Of a stretch of DNA of 16,182 bases, positions 1 to 6,671 are shown piece after piece. This DNA is from Chloroflexota bacterium. GTDB taxonomy: Bacteria; Chloroflexota; Dormibacteria; CF-121. The notes below the pieces were generated by a model. The model made no database searches. It was not told where the DNA came from and saw only the letters and a list, made by a program, of their open reading frames with translations. The stretch covers positions 1 through 16,182 of the forward strand of contig VBGO01000078.1 in NCBI GenBank assembly GCA_005882525.1, written 5' to 3'. Each line of letters begins with the position of its first letter. Positions within the stretch are counted from its first letter, which is position 1. The translations under genes and the position numbers were made by a program.

Positions 1-1799
1 GTCAGCTTGGGCGGCGTATAGCTGCCGGTGGCCGTCACCACGCCAGCCTCCGCTTCGGCACGCTGCACGGCCTGGGCGAAGCTCATGCTATCCGCGGGCC
101 GGCTGCGCCGGAAGATCCGGCGGTCGCGCGCGACCAGCTCGTCGGGGTCGCAGTGCAGCATTCGGCCGGCGGCCTCGAGGAGCCGGTCCCGGACTTTCTC
201 CGCCGCCGTCTTCGCCGCGTTGCCCGCCATGAATGTCACCCGCGACGAGTAGCTGCCCAGGTCGATGGGCGTCAGGTCGGTGTCGGCGGTGGTGAGCTGG
301 ATGTCTTCGAGGCCCACGCCCAGGACCTCAGCCACGATCGCCGCCAGGATGTGATCGGAGCCCTGGCCGATGTCGATCGCGCCGCACAGGAGGGCGACCC
401 CGCCATTGCGATCGAGCTTGAGCTGGACCTCTGAGTGGGGCATGTCGTTCCAGTAGATGGCGGTGCCGGCGCCGCTCAAGTAGGAGCTGACGGCGAAGCC
501 GAGGCCACGACCCGGCGGCATCGACGTGCGCCGGTCGAGGAAGCGCGAGCCCGCGACAACCTTATTAATGCACTCCTTCAGCCCGCAGCTCGTAATCCGC
601 AGCCAGTTCACGGTTTTGGAGTCGGGACTGGGCAGGTTTCGAAGCCGCAGCTCGACCGGGTCGAGCCCGAGCTCTTCCGCAACTTTGTCGAAGTGCGTTT
701 CGAGCGCAAAACGCGGCTGCGGCGTGCCATGCCCGCGCTTGGGCCCGCAGGGGGGCTTGTTGGTGAACAGGCGAACCCCCTCGAACCGGTAGCGGGGGAT
801 GGCATAGGTCGTCGCCTGGAGAGCACCGGTGTAGTAGGTGCTGGCGACGCCGTAGCTGCCGTAGCCGCCGCCATCGAGGAAGCTCTGAAACTGCATCGCC
901 TTGATCCGCCCGTCTTTTAGGAAACCGGTCCGGATCTTCATCAGCACGGGATGTCGCCCGCGGTGCGCGTAGAAGACTTCCTCGCGGGTCAGCGTGATCT
1001 TGACCGGGCGCCCAGTGACGATGGCCAGCTTGGCGGCCACCAGCTCGTGAGAGAAGATGTCGCTCTTGCCACCGAAGCCGCCCCCATTCGGGGTCGCGAC
1101 CACCCGGATCCGGCTCATCGGCAGCTCGAGCACCTTGCCCAGAGCCCGGTGGACATAGTGCGGGGTTTGCGACGAGGTCCAGAGCGTGAGCTTGCCGTCC
1201 GCGGCGTACTGGGCGACGGCGGCATGCTGCTCCATCGGCAGGTGCGTGTTGCCTTCGAAGAAGACGACGTCCTCCCGCACGTGCTCGGCGGTGCGCATCG
1301 CCTCCTCCGTGTCACCGAACTCCAGCGCGACCGCCTTGTGCACGTTCGACGATCCGTGGATCGGCTCGCCGTCAGCGGCGATGGCCTGCTCGATGGACAT
1401 GACGTGCGGCAACTCCTGGAACTGCACCTCGATCAGGTCCAGTGCCTCGTCGGCGATCCATTCGTCGGTGGCAGCGACCGCCGCGATCGGGTCACCGACG
1501 TACCGGACTCTCTCGCGAGCCAGCGCCTCCTCGTCCTGGCTCACCGGCAGGATCCCGAACTTGACCGGGAGGTCCTCACCAACGAGGACAGCGTGCACGC
1601 CCGCCAGCGCCCGAGCCCGGGCGGTGTCGACGTGCAGAATGCGCGCGTGCGGATGCGGGCTGCGCAGGATCCGGCCGTAGAGCATCCGCGGCAATGCGAG
1701 ATCATCGGCAAACTTGGTTTGCCCGCTGACCTTGGCAAAGGCGTCGGGCTTGGTTAGCGGCTTGCCGACGATCGAAAACGCTTCAGTCAGCTCAGCCAT
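1..1799 (-). CDS. Molybdopterin-binding large subunit, xanthine dehydrogenase / 4-hydroxybenzoyl-CoA reductase-like (3' end cut off)
   Basis: This frame is open from an ATG at 1799 to the window edge, giving 599 residues of a protein family that usually has about 750-800. The missing part is the last ~150-200 residues of the C-terminal cofactor domain. It is the catalytic subunit of a molybdenum hydroxylase. Seen: the aldehyde oxidase a/b hammerhead domain in the first ~130 residues, a GGGFGGK cofactor loop at about residues 239-245, the substrate-side loop CGPKRGHGTPQPR from C351, then GAIDIGQGSD and DLGSYSSRVTFMAGNAA in the second cofactor domain. The 351 loop is neither the CoxL form I (AYRCSFR) nor form II (AYRGAGR) signature, so CO dehydrogenase is unlikely. 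The overall pattern reminds me most of the HcrA branch (4-hydroxybenzoyl-CoA reductase alpha), but the substrate is not certain. The gene starts 11 nt after the [2Fe-2S] subunit, so the two are co-transcribed. No FAD-binding subunit lies between or upstream of them. Confidence 0.88.
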   Translation of the reverse strand, partial: MAELTEAFSIVGKPLTKPDAFAKVSGQTKFADDLALPRMLYGRILRSPHPHARILHVDTARARALAGVHAVLVGEDLPVKFGILPVSQDEEALARERVRYVGDPIAAVAATDEWIADEALDLIEVQFQELPHVMSIEQAIAADGEPIHGSSNVHKAVALEFGDTEEAMRTAEHVREDVVFFEGNTHLPMEQHAAVAQYAADGKLTLWTSSQTPHYVHRALGKVLELPMSRIRVVATPNGGGFGGKSDIFSHELVAAKLAIVTGRPVKITLTREEVFYAHRGRHPVLMKIRTGFLKDGRIKAMQFQSFLDGGGYGSYGVASTYYTGALQATTYAIPRYRFEGVRLFTNKPPCGPKRGHGTPQPRFALETHFDKVAEELGLDPVELRLRNLPSPDSKTVNWLRITSCGLKECINKVVAGSRFLDRRTSMPPGRGLGFAVSSYLSGAGTAIYWNDMPHSEVQLKLDRNGGVALLCGAIDIGQGSDHILAAIVAEVLGVGLEDIQLTTADTDLTPIDLGSYSSRVTFMAGNAAKTAAEKVRDRLLEAAGRMLHCDPDELVARDRRIFRRSRPADSMSFAQAVQRAEAEAGVVTATGSYTPPKL

Positions 1800-1810
1800 G
1801 CCTCGCGCTG

Positions 1811-2293
1811 TCACCTGTCCGCGCGTGCGGCGGCGAGCTCGACCGCCTCGAAGATCTTGAGGTAGCCGGTGCAGCGGCAGAGCACGCCGGCGAGCGCCTC
1901 CTTGATGGCTTGGCGTGACGGATGGGGGTCGCGGTCCAGCAGCGCCTTGGCGGTGAGCAACATCGCCGGGGTGCAATACCCACACTGCGCGGCGCCGAGC
2001 TCGGCAAACGCGACTTGAAGCGGATGCGATTCACGACCCGACGCCATGCCCTCGACGGTGGTGATCTCGCGACCCTCCAGGTCGAGGGGCATCGCCAGGC
2101 AGGAAAGGAACGGCCGGCCGTCGACCAGCACGCCGCAGGTGGAACACTCGCCTAATTCGCAGCCATGCTTGGTGCCGGTCAGCCCCAGGTCTTCCCGCAG
2201 GACTTCGAGCAGCGTCTTGTACGGCGGCACCATGACCGCCATGTCCTCGCCATTGACGCGCAGGCGCACGACGACTCTGTCCGCAATCGACAC
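1811..2293 (-). CDS. [2Fe-2S] small subunit of a molybdenum hydroxylase (CoxS/HcrC/XdhC-type)
   Basis: This 160-residue protein has the usual length of the electron-transfer small subunit and carries electrons from the molybdenum centre of the neighbouring large subunit. The N-terminal plant-type ferredoxin domain binds one cluster through C45, C50, C53 and C65 (GTKHGCELGECSTC...SC). The C-terminal helical domain binds the second through C104, C107, C139 and C141 (QCGYC...CRCTGY). All eight ligands are present, so the subunit should be functional. The start is a GTG at 2293 with an AGGGG stretch almost touching it, which is an unusually short spacing. No ATG in frame gives a better N-terminus. 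It lies 29 nt downstream of the ligase gene and 11 nt upstream of the large subunit. The precise family (CO, aldehyde, purine or aromatic-CoA) cannot be told from this subunit. Confidence 0.93.
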   Translation of the reverse strand: MSIADRVVVRLRVNGEDMAVMVPPYKTLLEVLREDLGLTGTKHGCELGECSTCGVLVDGRPFLSCLAMPLDLEGREITTVEGMASGRESHPLQVAFAELGAAQCGYCTPAMLLTAKALLDRDPHPSRQAIKEALAGVLCRCTGYLKIFEAVELAAARADR

Positions 2294-2322
2294 GCCCCTA
2301 CTTTACGGGCTGTCGAACCGGC

Positions 2323-3381
2323 TCAGATGGGGAGGCGCGGAAGCGGGATCTCGACGCGGCGTGGCCGGACCGGTTCGCGAGGTTCAACCATCGGTGTGCG
2401 GACACATTCCTGCGGTGAGACCTCGGGCCGCAGCCCACTGAAGATCGGGAAACGCAGCTGCCGGTGGCGATCCCACTCACTGAACTTGATCGCCACGACC
2501 AGCCGAGGCTCGACCCAGCAGGTCCGTTCGTCCGACCAGCGCGGATCCGCCGGCGCCGCGGCGTTCGGGAAGGTGTCGAGCGCTTTGCGCAGGCGCCGGG
2601 AGAGCGCCGCGTCGAAGCCGCCCACGATCCGACCGGCGGGTTCGAAGCGCCGGCCGTCGTAGGTCGCCACGATCAGAGCCTCAAGCAGGTGGTCGCCTGC
2701 GCGAGGAATGAAGCCGATGACGGCGAAGTCCTGACGGCGTACCGCCTCGATCAGCAACCAGTCAGGGTGACGCTGCCCGGCACGGTAGGGGCTGTCGAAC
2801 CGCTTCGCGACCACCCCGCTCAGCCCCTGCTCCTGAGCCGCATCGAAGTAGGCCAGGCCATCGTCGGCAACCGGCTCGACGACGTAAATCCGTCCCGCCG
2901 ATGCGATCGACTCGAACAACCGCGGCCGGCGGCGGACCAGCGGCTCCTTCATGAACGACCGCCCGCGCAGGTAAAGGAGGTCGTACACCATGTAAGTGAC
3001 CGGGTGCGCGGCGGCCGCGCGGGCCACCGCCTCCGGGCGCACCGCCTCCTGGCGCTCCTCCAGAGCCACGCCGTCCGGGCGGCCATCGATGTCGGGAACG
3101 ATCAGCTCGCCGTCGACGATGGTTTCCGGCGGCGCCAGGCCCGCGAGCGCCTGGACCTCGGGATACCGTCCGGTGAGATCGCGCAGGTCGCGACCCCAGA
3201 CTCGAACCTTCCCACGATCGATGGAGGTCAGCGCCCGAACGCCGTCCCACGCCACCTCGAAGGCGTAGTCCTGCGAATCGAAGGGGGTCGCGGTCGGCAT
3301 CGGGAGCATCGGCCGCAAACGATCCGGCAAGGCACGCTCGAAGGGCAGGTCGAGCTCAACCGTTTGGGACCGCGCCGGCAC
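2323..3381 (-). CDS. LigD/LigC-type ATP-dependent DNA ligase homologue lacking the catalytic lysine (probable pseudo-ligase)
   Basis: This 352-residue protein has the full fold of the ligase module of bacterial end-joining ligases: an adenylation domain (about 20-215) and an OB domain (about 216-335, ending in the LRFPIFSGLR...SPQEC pattern). Motif III (VDGEL, 89-93) and motif IIIa (VYDLLYLRG, 132-140) are intact. Motif I should read E-x-K-x-D-G-x-R with the AMP-accepting lysine; here it is EVAWDGVR, with A44 (codon GCG at 3252-3250) in that place. Motif IV has S188 for the usual Glu (GLSGVVAKR), although K193 remains. Motif V, usually W-L-K-x-K, reads WLLIEA, losing both lysines (L210, E212). 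By family knowledge a ligase without the motif I lysine cannot adenylate itself. The frame has no stops or shifts, so this looks like a retained pseudoenzyme rather than decay. The start is GTG 3381 with no clear ribosome site, 24 nt after Ku. No LigD polymerase or phosphoesterase domain is present. Confidence 0.9.
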   Translation of the reverse strand: MPARSQTVELDLPFERALPDRLRPMLPMPTATPFDSQDYAFEVAWDGVRALTSIDRGKVRVWGRDLRDLTGRYPEVQALAGLAPPETIVDGELIVPDIDGRPDGVALEERQEAVRPEAVARAAAAHPVTYMVYDLLYLRGRSFMKEPLVRRRPRLFESIASAGRIYVVEPVADDGLAYFDAAQEQGLSGVVAKRFDSPYRAGQRHPDWLLIEAVRRQDFAVIGFIPRAGDHLLEALIVATYDGRRFEPAGRIVGGFDAALSRRLRKALDTFPNAAAPADPRWSDERTCWVEPRLVVAIKFSEWDRHRQLRFPIFSGLRPEVSPQECVRTPMVEPREPVRPRRVEIPLPRLPI

Positions 3382-3405
3382 TTTACCGGACTGTACTACG
3401 CGGAG

Positions 3406-4275
3406 CTAGGCCGTGCGACGTCGGGCTGCCGACGTTTTTGCCGCGACTTTGACCTTGGCGGCGCGCGCGGCGGCGGGCTTTGCGGCCGGCTTCTTCTTTC
3501 CCTGCTTGGTCGCCTCAACCGATGCTTTGAGAGCGGCCATCAGGTCCATCACGCGGGGCTCCTGCGCGGCTGTCGGGGCCACCACCTTGAGCCCCTTCAT
3601 CTTCTGATCGACGATCTGCTGGAAGGCCGCTTTGTAGTCGTCGGTGTAGCGGTCGGGCTGGAAGCTGTCGCTGAGGTTATCGATCAGGGAGGTCGCCATC
3701 TTGACTTCCTTGTCGCTGATCTTCACGTTCTGCGGCAGGTTCAGCTCTTCGGTCGAGCGAATCTCATCCGGCCAGTTCAGCGTGTTACAGAGCAGGGTGT
3801 TGCCTTCGACCTGGATCAACGACAGATGCTCGCGGTCACGAAGCGCGATCTTCGCGACGGCCACCTTGTTCGTGTCTTCGAGGGCCCGCTTCAGCAGGTA
3901 AAACGGCTTGACCCCGACCTCTTCCGGCTCGAGGTAGTAGGCGGACTTGATGTAGAGACCCATCGGGACCTCGTCGCGCTCCACGAACTCGACGATGTCG
4001 ATCGTGCGGGTGGTTTTCAGGGGGAGCTTGTCCAGGTCCTCCTCGTCGATGAGGACGAACTGGTTCTTCGAAACCTCGTAGCCTTTCAGGACCTCGTTAA
4101 AGGCGACAACATGGTCGTCGGTCGGGCAGTGCCGCTGCTGCTTGATCGGGAGCTGGCAGTGCGGGCACAGCTGACGAAACGACACGGCGCTGTGCGCCTC
4201 GGTGGCGAGATACATCCGGACGGGGATGGCCACCATCCCGAAACTGATCGCGCCTCGCCACATGGAACGGGCCAT
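3406..4275 (-). CDS. ku: Ku, DNA end-binding protein of non-homologous end joining
   Basis: This 289-residue protein is the bacterial Ku homodimer subunit, which rings double-strand DNA ends and recruits the repair ligase. Seen: the typical N-terminus MARSMWRGAISFGMVAIPVRMY, the CPHC...C cluster in the FRQL region, LKGYEVSKNQFVLIDEEDL, and a Lys/Ala-rich tail over roughly the last 30 residues (repeats of KPAA, AAK, RR). Such tails are known in bacterial Ku to aid DNA binding. The frame stays open upstream to 4434, but the ATG at 4275 is chosen because AAGGAGG lies 8 nt before it and family homology begins exactly there. Upstream is a DUF72 gene (31-nt gap) and downstream the degenerate ligase (24 nt). 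Ku itself shows no sign of decay. Confidence 0.96.
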   Translation of the reverse strand: MARSMWRGAISFGMVAIPVRMYLATEAHSAVSFRQLCPHCQLPIKQQRHCPTDDHVVAFNEVLKGYEVSKNQFVLIDEEDLDKLPLKTTRTIDIVEFVERDEVPMGLYIKSAYYLEPEEVGVKPFYLLKRALEDTNKVAVAKIALRDREHLSLIQVEGNTLLCNTLNWPDEIRSTEELNLPQNVKISDKEVKMATSLIDNLSDSFQPDRYTDDYKAAFQQIVDQKMKGLKVVAPTAAQEPRVMDLMAALKASVEATKQGKKKPAAKPAAARAAKVKVAAKTSAARRRTA

Positions 4276-4282
4276 GGTTATG

Positions 4283-4289
4283 GCCTCCT
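4283..4289 (-). promoter_or_regulatory. Strong Shine-Dalgarno site that fixes the Ku start
   Basis: On the minus strand AAGGAGG precedes the ATG at 4275 with a spacer of about 8 nt. It decides against the longer open frame that begins at 4434. It is the best ribosome site in the minus-strand cluster, suggesting Ku is translated more efficiently than its neighbours. Confidence 0.75.
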
Positions 4290-4306
4290 TTGCTGAGTTG
4301 CCGCGA

Positions 4307-5044
4307 TTATAGCGCCGGGTGGGCGGCAACCCGAAAAGATGTTCGGATGCCCGCGACACGAGAGGCCAGCCGCTGCGCGTACTGCGGGCCCAGCGCCTCG
4401 TGCTTGAAGTAGACGTAGACGTCGCGGCCGCCATCCAGGTAGGCGCCGATCCGTCGCGCCCAGGAGGTCAGGCGTTGCGACGAATAGGCCTCCCGCCGCA
4501 AGCGAAGGTAGATGAAGGTGCCGCGGCCGAGCAGCCCGGGCTCGGCCTCGCCGTCCCCGTGCACCAGCGCCGCCCCAAACTGCTCGAGCAGGGCCGCGAC
4601 CTCCGGCGTGTGCCAGGACCGGTGGCGGAACTGAAAGGCGACCCGCCACCGGGTTGGGAGGAGGGCCACGATCCGCTCGATGCGACCCGGGTCGAATGGC
4701 GCGGTCGGCGGGAGCTGGAACAGGACCGGGCCCAACCGGTCGCCAAAGGCGTCAGCCTCCTCGGTCAGAACCCGAACCGCTTCCTCCAGGTTCGGCATCC
4801 TGCGGTTGTGCGTGATGCGGCGGTGCGCCTTGACGGCAAAGCGGAACGTCGGCGGGACGCTCGCAACCCAGCCGGCGATAACGTCCTCGGGCTGGGTGCG
4901 ATAGAAGGTGGTGTTGACCTCGACCGTCCCCAGCTGCCGGGCGTAGTAGGTCAGCATCTCGGTCGACTTGATCCGGCGGGGATAGAAGGACCCTCGCCAC
5001 CCCGAGTAGGAAAATCCCGACGTGCCAACGAAGAAGTGGGGCAC
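4307..5044 (-). CDS. DUF72 family protein (YecE-like TIM barrel)
   Basis: This 245-residue protein matches DUF72 throughout. The family signature VGTSGFSYSGWRGSFYP starts at residue 6, followed by EVNTTFYR, FAVKAHRRITH, LFQLPP and FRHRSW, all typical positions along the barrel. The biochemical role of DUF72 is not established. Genes of this family often occur near Ku/LigD or other DNA-repair genes, consistent with its place here, but that is association only. The start is a GTG at 5044, 12 nt after the folE stop, with no strong ribosome site, so translation may be coupled. The length is near the usual 240-280. No missing segment is evident. Confidence 0.92.
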   Translation of the reverse strand: MPHFFVGTSGFSYSGWRGSFYPRRIKSTEMLTYYARQLGTVEVNTTFYRTQPEDVIAGWVASVPPTFRFAVKAHRRITHNRRMPNLEEAVRVLTEEADAFGDRLGPVLFQLPPTAPFDPGRIERIVALLPTRWRVAFQFRHRSWHTPEVAALLEQFGAALVHGDGEAEPGLLGRGTFIYLRLRREAYSSQRLTSWARRIGAYLDGGRDVYVYFKHEALGPQYAQRLASRVAGIRTSFRVAAHPAL

Positions 5045-5056
5045 GACTGGGGTCAG

Positions 5057-5650
5057 CTAGATATTGGGAACGCCCTTGATCAGGCCCATGAACTCCGCGC
5101 GCGTCTTCGGGTCGGTCTGGAAAATGCCCAGCACGCAGCTGGTGAACACCCGGCTGTTCTGCTTCTCGACGCCGCGCATCTTCATGCAAAGGTGATCGGC
5201 CTCGATGACGACGCCCACGCCGACCGGCTCCAGGTATTTCTGCAAGCACTCCGCGATCTGGCGCGTCATGCGCTCCTGGACCTGGAGCCGCCGGCTGTAC
5301 AGCTCCACTAGTCGGGGCATCTTGCTGAGGCCGACCAGCCGGCCCCTTGGGATGTAGCCAATGTGCACGCGGCCGTAGAACGGGAGCAGATGATGCTCGC
5401 AGAGCGAGTACATCTCGATGTCCTTGACCACGATCATGTCTTTGTAGGTCTCCGTGAAGGTGGCGCCGCCGAAGACGTCCTCCACGGTCATGCGATACCC
5501 ACGGGTCAAAAACTCGAGGCTTTCCTTCACCCGCTCGGGTGTCTCCCGAAGCCCCTCGCGCGATGGATCCTCGCCGAGCAGGATCAGCTGATGGCGGATC
5601 AGCGCCTCCATCGAAATCGCGTCGCTCTCGCGGTCAGCGGCCTGCGCCAT
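5057..5650 (-). CDS. folE: GTP cyclohydrolase I
   Basis: This 197-residue enzyme converts GTP to 7,8-dihydroneopterin triphosphate, the first step to tetrahydrofolate and other pterins. Seen: the zinc ligands C84 and H87 in SLCEHHLLPF, the third ligand C155 in DHLCMKMRG, the GYIPRGRLVGLSK strand, and the QVQERMTRQIA helix that follows the active site. All catalytic elements are in place and the length is normal for the type IA enzyme. The ATG at 5650 is preferred over a GTG at 5680, because the conserved helix (MEALIRHQLILLGEDP) begins soon after it and a GGAG lies just upstream. It sits between a C39-like lipoprotein gene (31-nt gap) and DUF72 (12-nt gap). No other folate gene is visible, so its link to this cluster is only positional. 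Confidence 0.97.
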   Translation of the reverse strand: MAQAADRESDAISMEALIRHQLILLGEDPSREGLRETPERVKESLEFLTRGYRMTVEDVFGGATFTETYKDMIVVKDIEMYSLCEHHLLPFYGRVHIGYIPRGRLVGLSKMPRLVELYSRRLQVQERMTRQIAECLQKYLEPVGVGVVIEADHLCMKMRGVEKQNSRVFTSCVLGIFQTDPKTRAEFMGLIKGVPNI

Positions 5651-5681
5651 GGCTCCATTATGCGAGCCGGCCCGCCTCACC

Positions 5682-6467
5682 CTAGCTGATGACGTTCATC
5701 GGGTCGGCCGGGAACTCGCGCAGGTACGCCTGCATCGCCACCCAGAGCGCCTTGACCGAAATCGTCTGGAAATCGGGCCCGCGGTAGCCAGCCAGCGGGG
5801 AAGGAGTCTCAGCATAGGTCACGGTGTCGAGCGTCGGGTCGTTGTGACCGAAGTCGAAGGCGAAGATCGTGATCATGTGGGTGGCATTCCAACGATTCCA
5901 ACCCGGCATCGTCCGGGTCATCGTCTGGACCATCACCGGCACGCCGTGACCGAAGGTCATGATCGCCTGCTGGTCGACGATGTCCTGGCGGATTCGGGTC
6001 GTGACCTCATCGAGCACGGTGACGTGCTCAGCCTTGTAGCGCGCCTGGCCGAGCGCGGGAACGACCACCGGGTTGAGAAAGGCGTTGATCCCGTTGGTGG
6101 CGTCGACCCCGTATTCGCCGCGGTTGGGATTCAGCTTCGACATCCGGGCGACGGTCTCGATATTCGGAACGTCGGACATCCAGGCCGAGAGCAGCACCTG
6201 GGTCGCGCCGGCCCCGCAATAGTTGCGGTGGGCCCAGTCCCCCGGCTCGTGGAAGCCGCGAACTTCGACGGCCCCCTGGCTCGCTGCCGCCTGGCCTAGC
6301 GTGACCGACGGGGCCGGCTCGGGGGTGGCTGTAGGGGTTGGCTTCGGGAAGTTGTAGGCCAGCGCGACCGGCCCGACGGCCCGGGAGTTCACCTGGACAC
6401 CGAAACACGATGGGAGGAGCGCGGCGAATGCCATCGCCAGCGCAATTTTGATCACTCCCTGTGACAT
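5682..6467 (-). CDS. Predicted lipoprotein with a C39-like papain-fold domain
   Basis: This 261-residue protein is probably exported. Residues 5-21 form a hydrophobic signal ending in LLPSC, a plausible lipobox with C21 as lipidated cysteine, followed by a Pro/Thr-rich linker (about 41-55). The remainder resembles the peptidase_C39-like family: a Cys-bearing helix start (RNYCGAGATQVLLSAW, C84) and a later strand with histidine (ATHMITIFAFDF, H197). The usual Asp after the His strand (DP motif) is not obvious; VTYAE occupies that place, so peptidase activity is uncertain. A transglutaminase or amidase-like role or a non-catalytic binding protein are alternatives. It is the first gene of the minus-strand cluster and reads divergently from the NRAMP-like transporter. 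Its start at ATG 6467 has only a weak GAGACT upstream. Confidence 0.72.
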   Translation of the reverse strand: MSQGVIKIALAMAFAALLPSCFGVQVNSRAVGPVALAYNFPKPTPTATPEPAPSVTLGQAAASQGAVEVRGFHEPGDWAHRNYCGAGATQVLLSAWMSDVPNIETVARMSKLNPNRGEYGVDATNGINAFLNPVVVPALGQARYKAEHVTVLDEVTTRIRQDIVDQQAIMTFGHGVPVMVQTMTRTMPGWNRWNATHMITIFAFDFGHNDPTLDTVTYAETPSPLAGYRGPDFQTISVKALWVAMQAYLREFPADPMNVIS

Positions 6468-6588
6468 TTCAGTCTCATCCTATCAGTGACGGTATCAGCT
6501 GGCCAGACCCTGCAGACGGTTGTTACAACGGCGCCGGTGGCCTGCAGGTTACCCGGTCCAGTATGCGACCTGCGCCCCGATGGTGAGC

Positions 6589-6619
6589 CGGTAATGATAG
6601 TGGTACTGTTACATTACCG
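6589..6619. promoter_or_regulatory. Operator-like inverted repeat upstream of the NRAMP-like gene
   Basis: CGGTAATG at 6589-6596 and CATTACCG at 6612-6619 are perfect 8-bp inverted arms separated by 15 nt, centred on 6604. The right arm overlaps a possible extended -10 (TGTTACATT, 6607-6615). Placement over the core promoter of a metal-transporter gene fits a repressor operator. The long spacer resembles ribbon-helix-helix or two-site operators more than a compact Fur box. The regulator is not in the window. A hairpin in the leader RNA is the alternative. Confidence 0.5.
6607..6615 (+). promoter_or_regulatory. Possible extended -10 promoter for the NRAMP-like transporter
   Basis: TG-T-TACATT matches an extended -10 (TGn plus a TAnnnT hexamer). 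No good -35 is seen 17 bp upstream, which extended -10 promoters tolerate. Transcription would begin near 6622, about 20 nt before the leader ATG at 6642. This is a sequence-pattern inference only. Confidence 0.3.
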
Positions 6620-6641
6620 ATCAAGCGTTCTGGAGGTAGCG

Positions 6642-6671
6642 ATGTTCGTCGAGAGGTGGCTGGTTGGCTAG
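6642..6671 (+). CDS. Nine-codon leader ORF overlapping the transporter start
   Basis: ATG at 6642 is preceded by GGAGG (6632-6636) at a good spacing and encodes MFVERWLVG before a TAG at 6669-6671. It overlaps by 8 nt the TTG start of the transporter (6664) in another frame. A good ribosome site on such a short frame suggests translational coupling or a regulatory leader. The alternative is a base error or indel near 6664-6671 that separates the true ATG from the transporter frame. Confidence 0.4.
   Translation: MFVERWLVG

Noticed and set aside
435..1757. Two long plus-strand open frames
   Set aside because: Antisense to the molybdopterin subunit, which reads cleanly on the minus strand with its cofactor motifs.
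2294..2322. Small hairpin (GCCC/GGGC) between ligase and [2Fe-2S] genes
   Set aside because: Four-bp arms without a T-run are too weak to call a terminator.
2464..4296. Plus-strand open frame of about 610 codons
   Set aside because: It lies antisense to the ligase and Ku genes, whose motifs are unmistakable, and shows no family pattern. High GC keeps the opposite strand free of stops.
4276..4434. N-terminal extension of Ku to 4434
   Set aside because: A strong ribosome site and the family N-terminus place the start at 4275; the extension is Ser/Thr/Arg low complexity over the DUF72 gene.
4319..5311. Plus-strand open frame of about 330 codons
   Set aside because: Antisense to DUF72 and folE; Arg/Gly/Leu-rich translation without domains.
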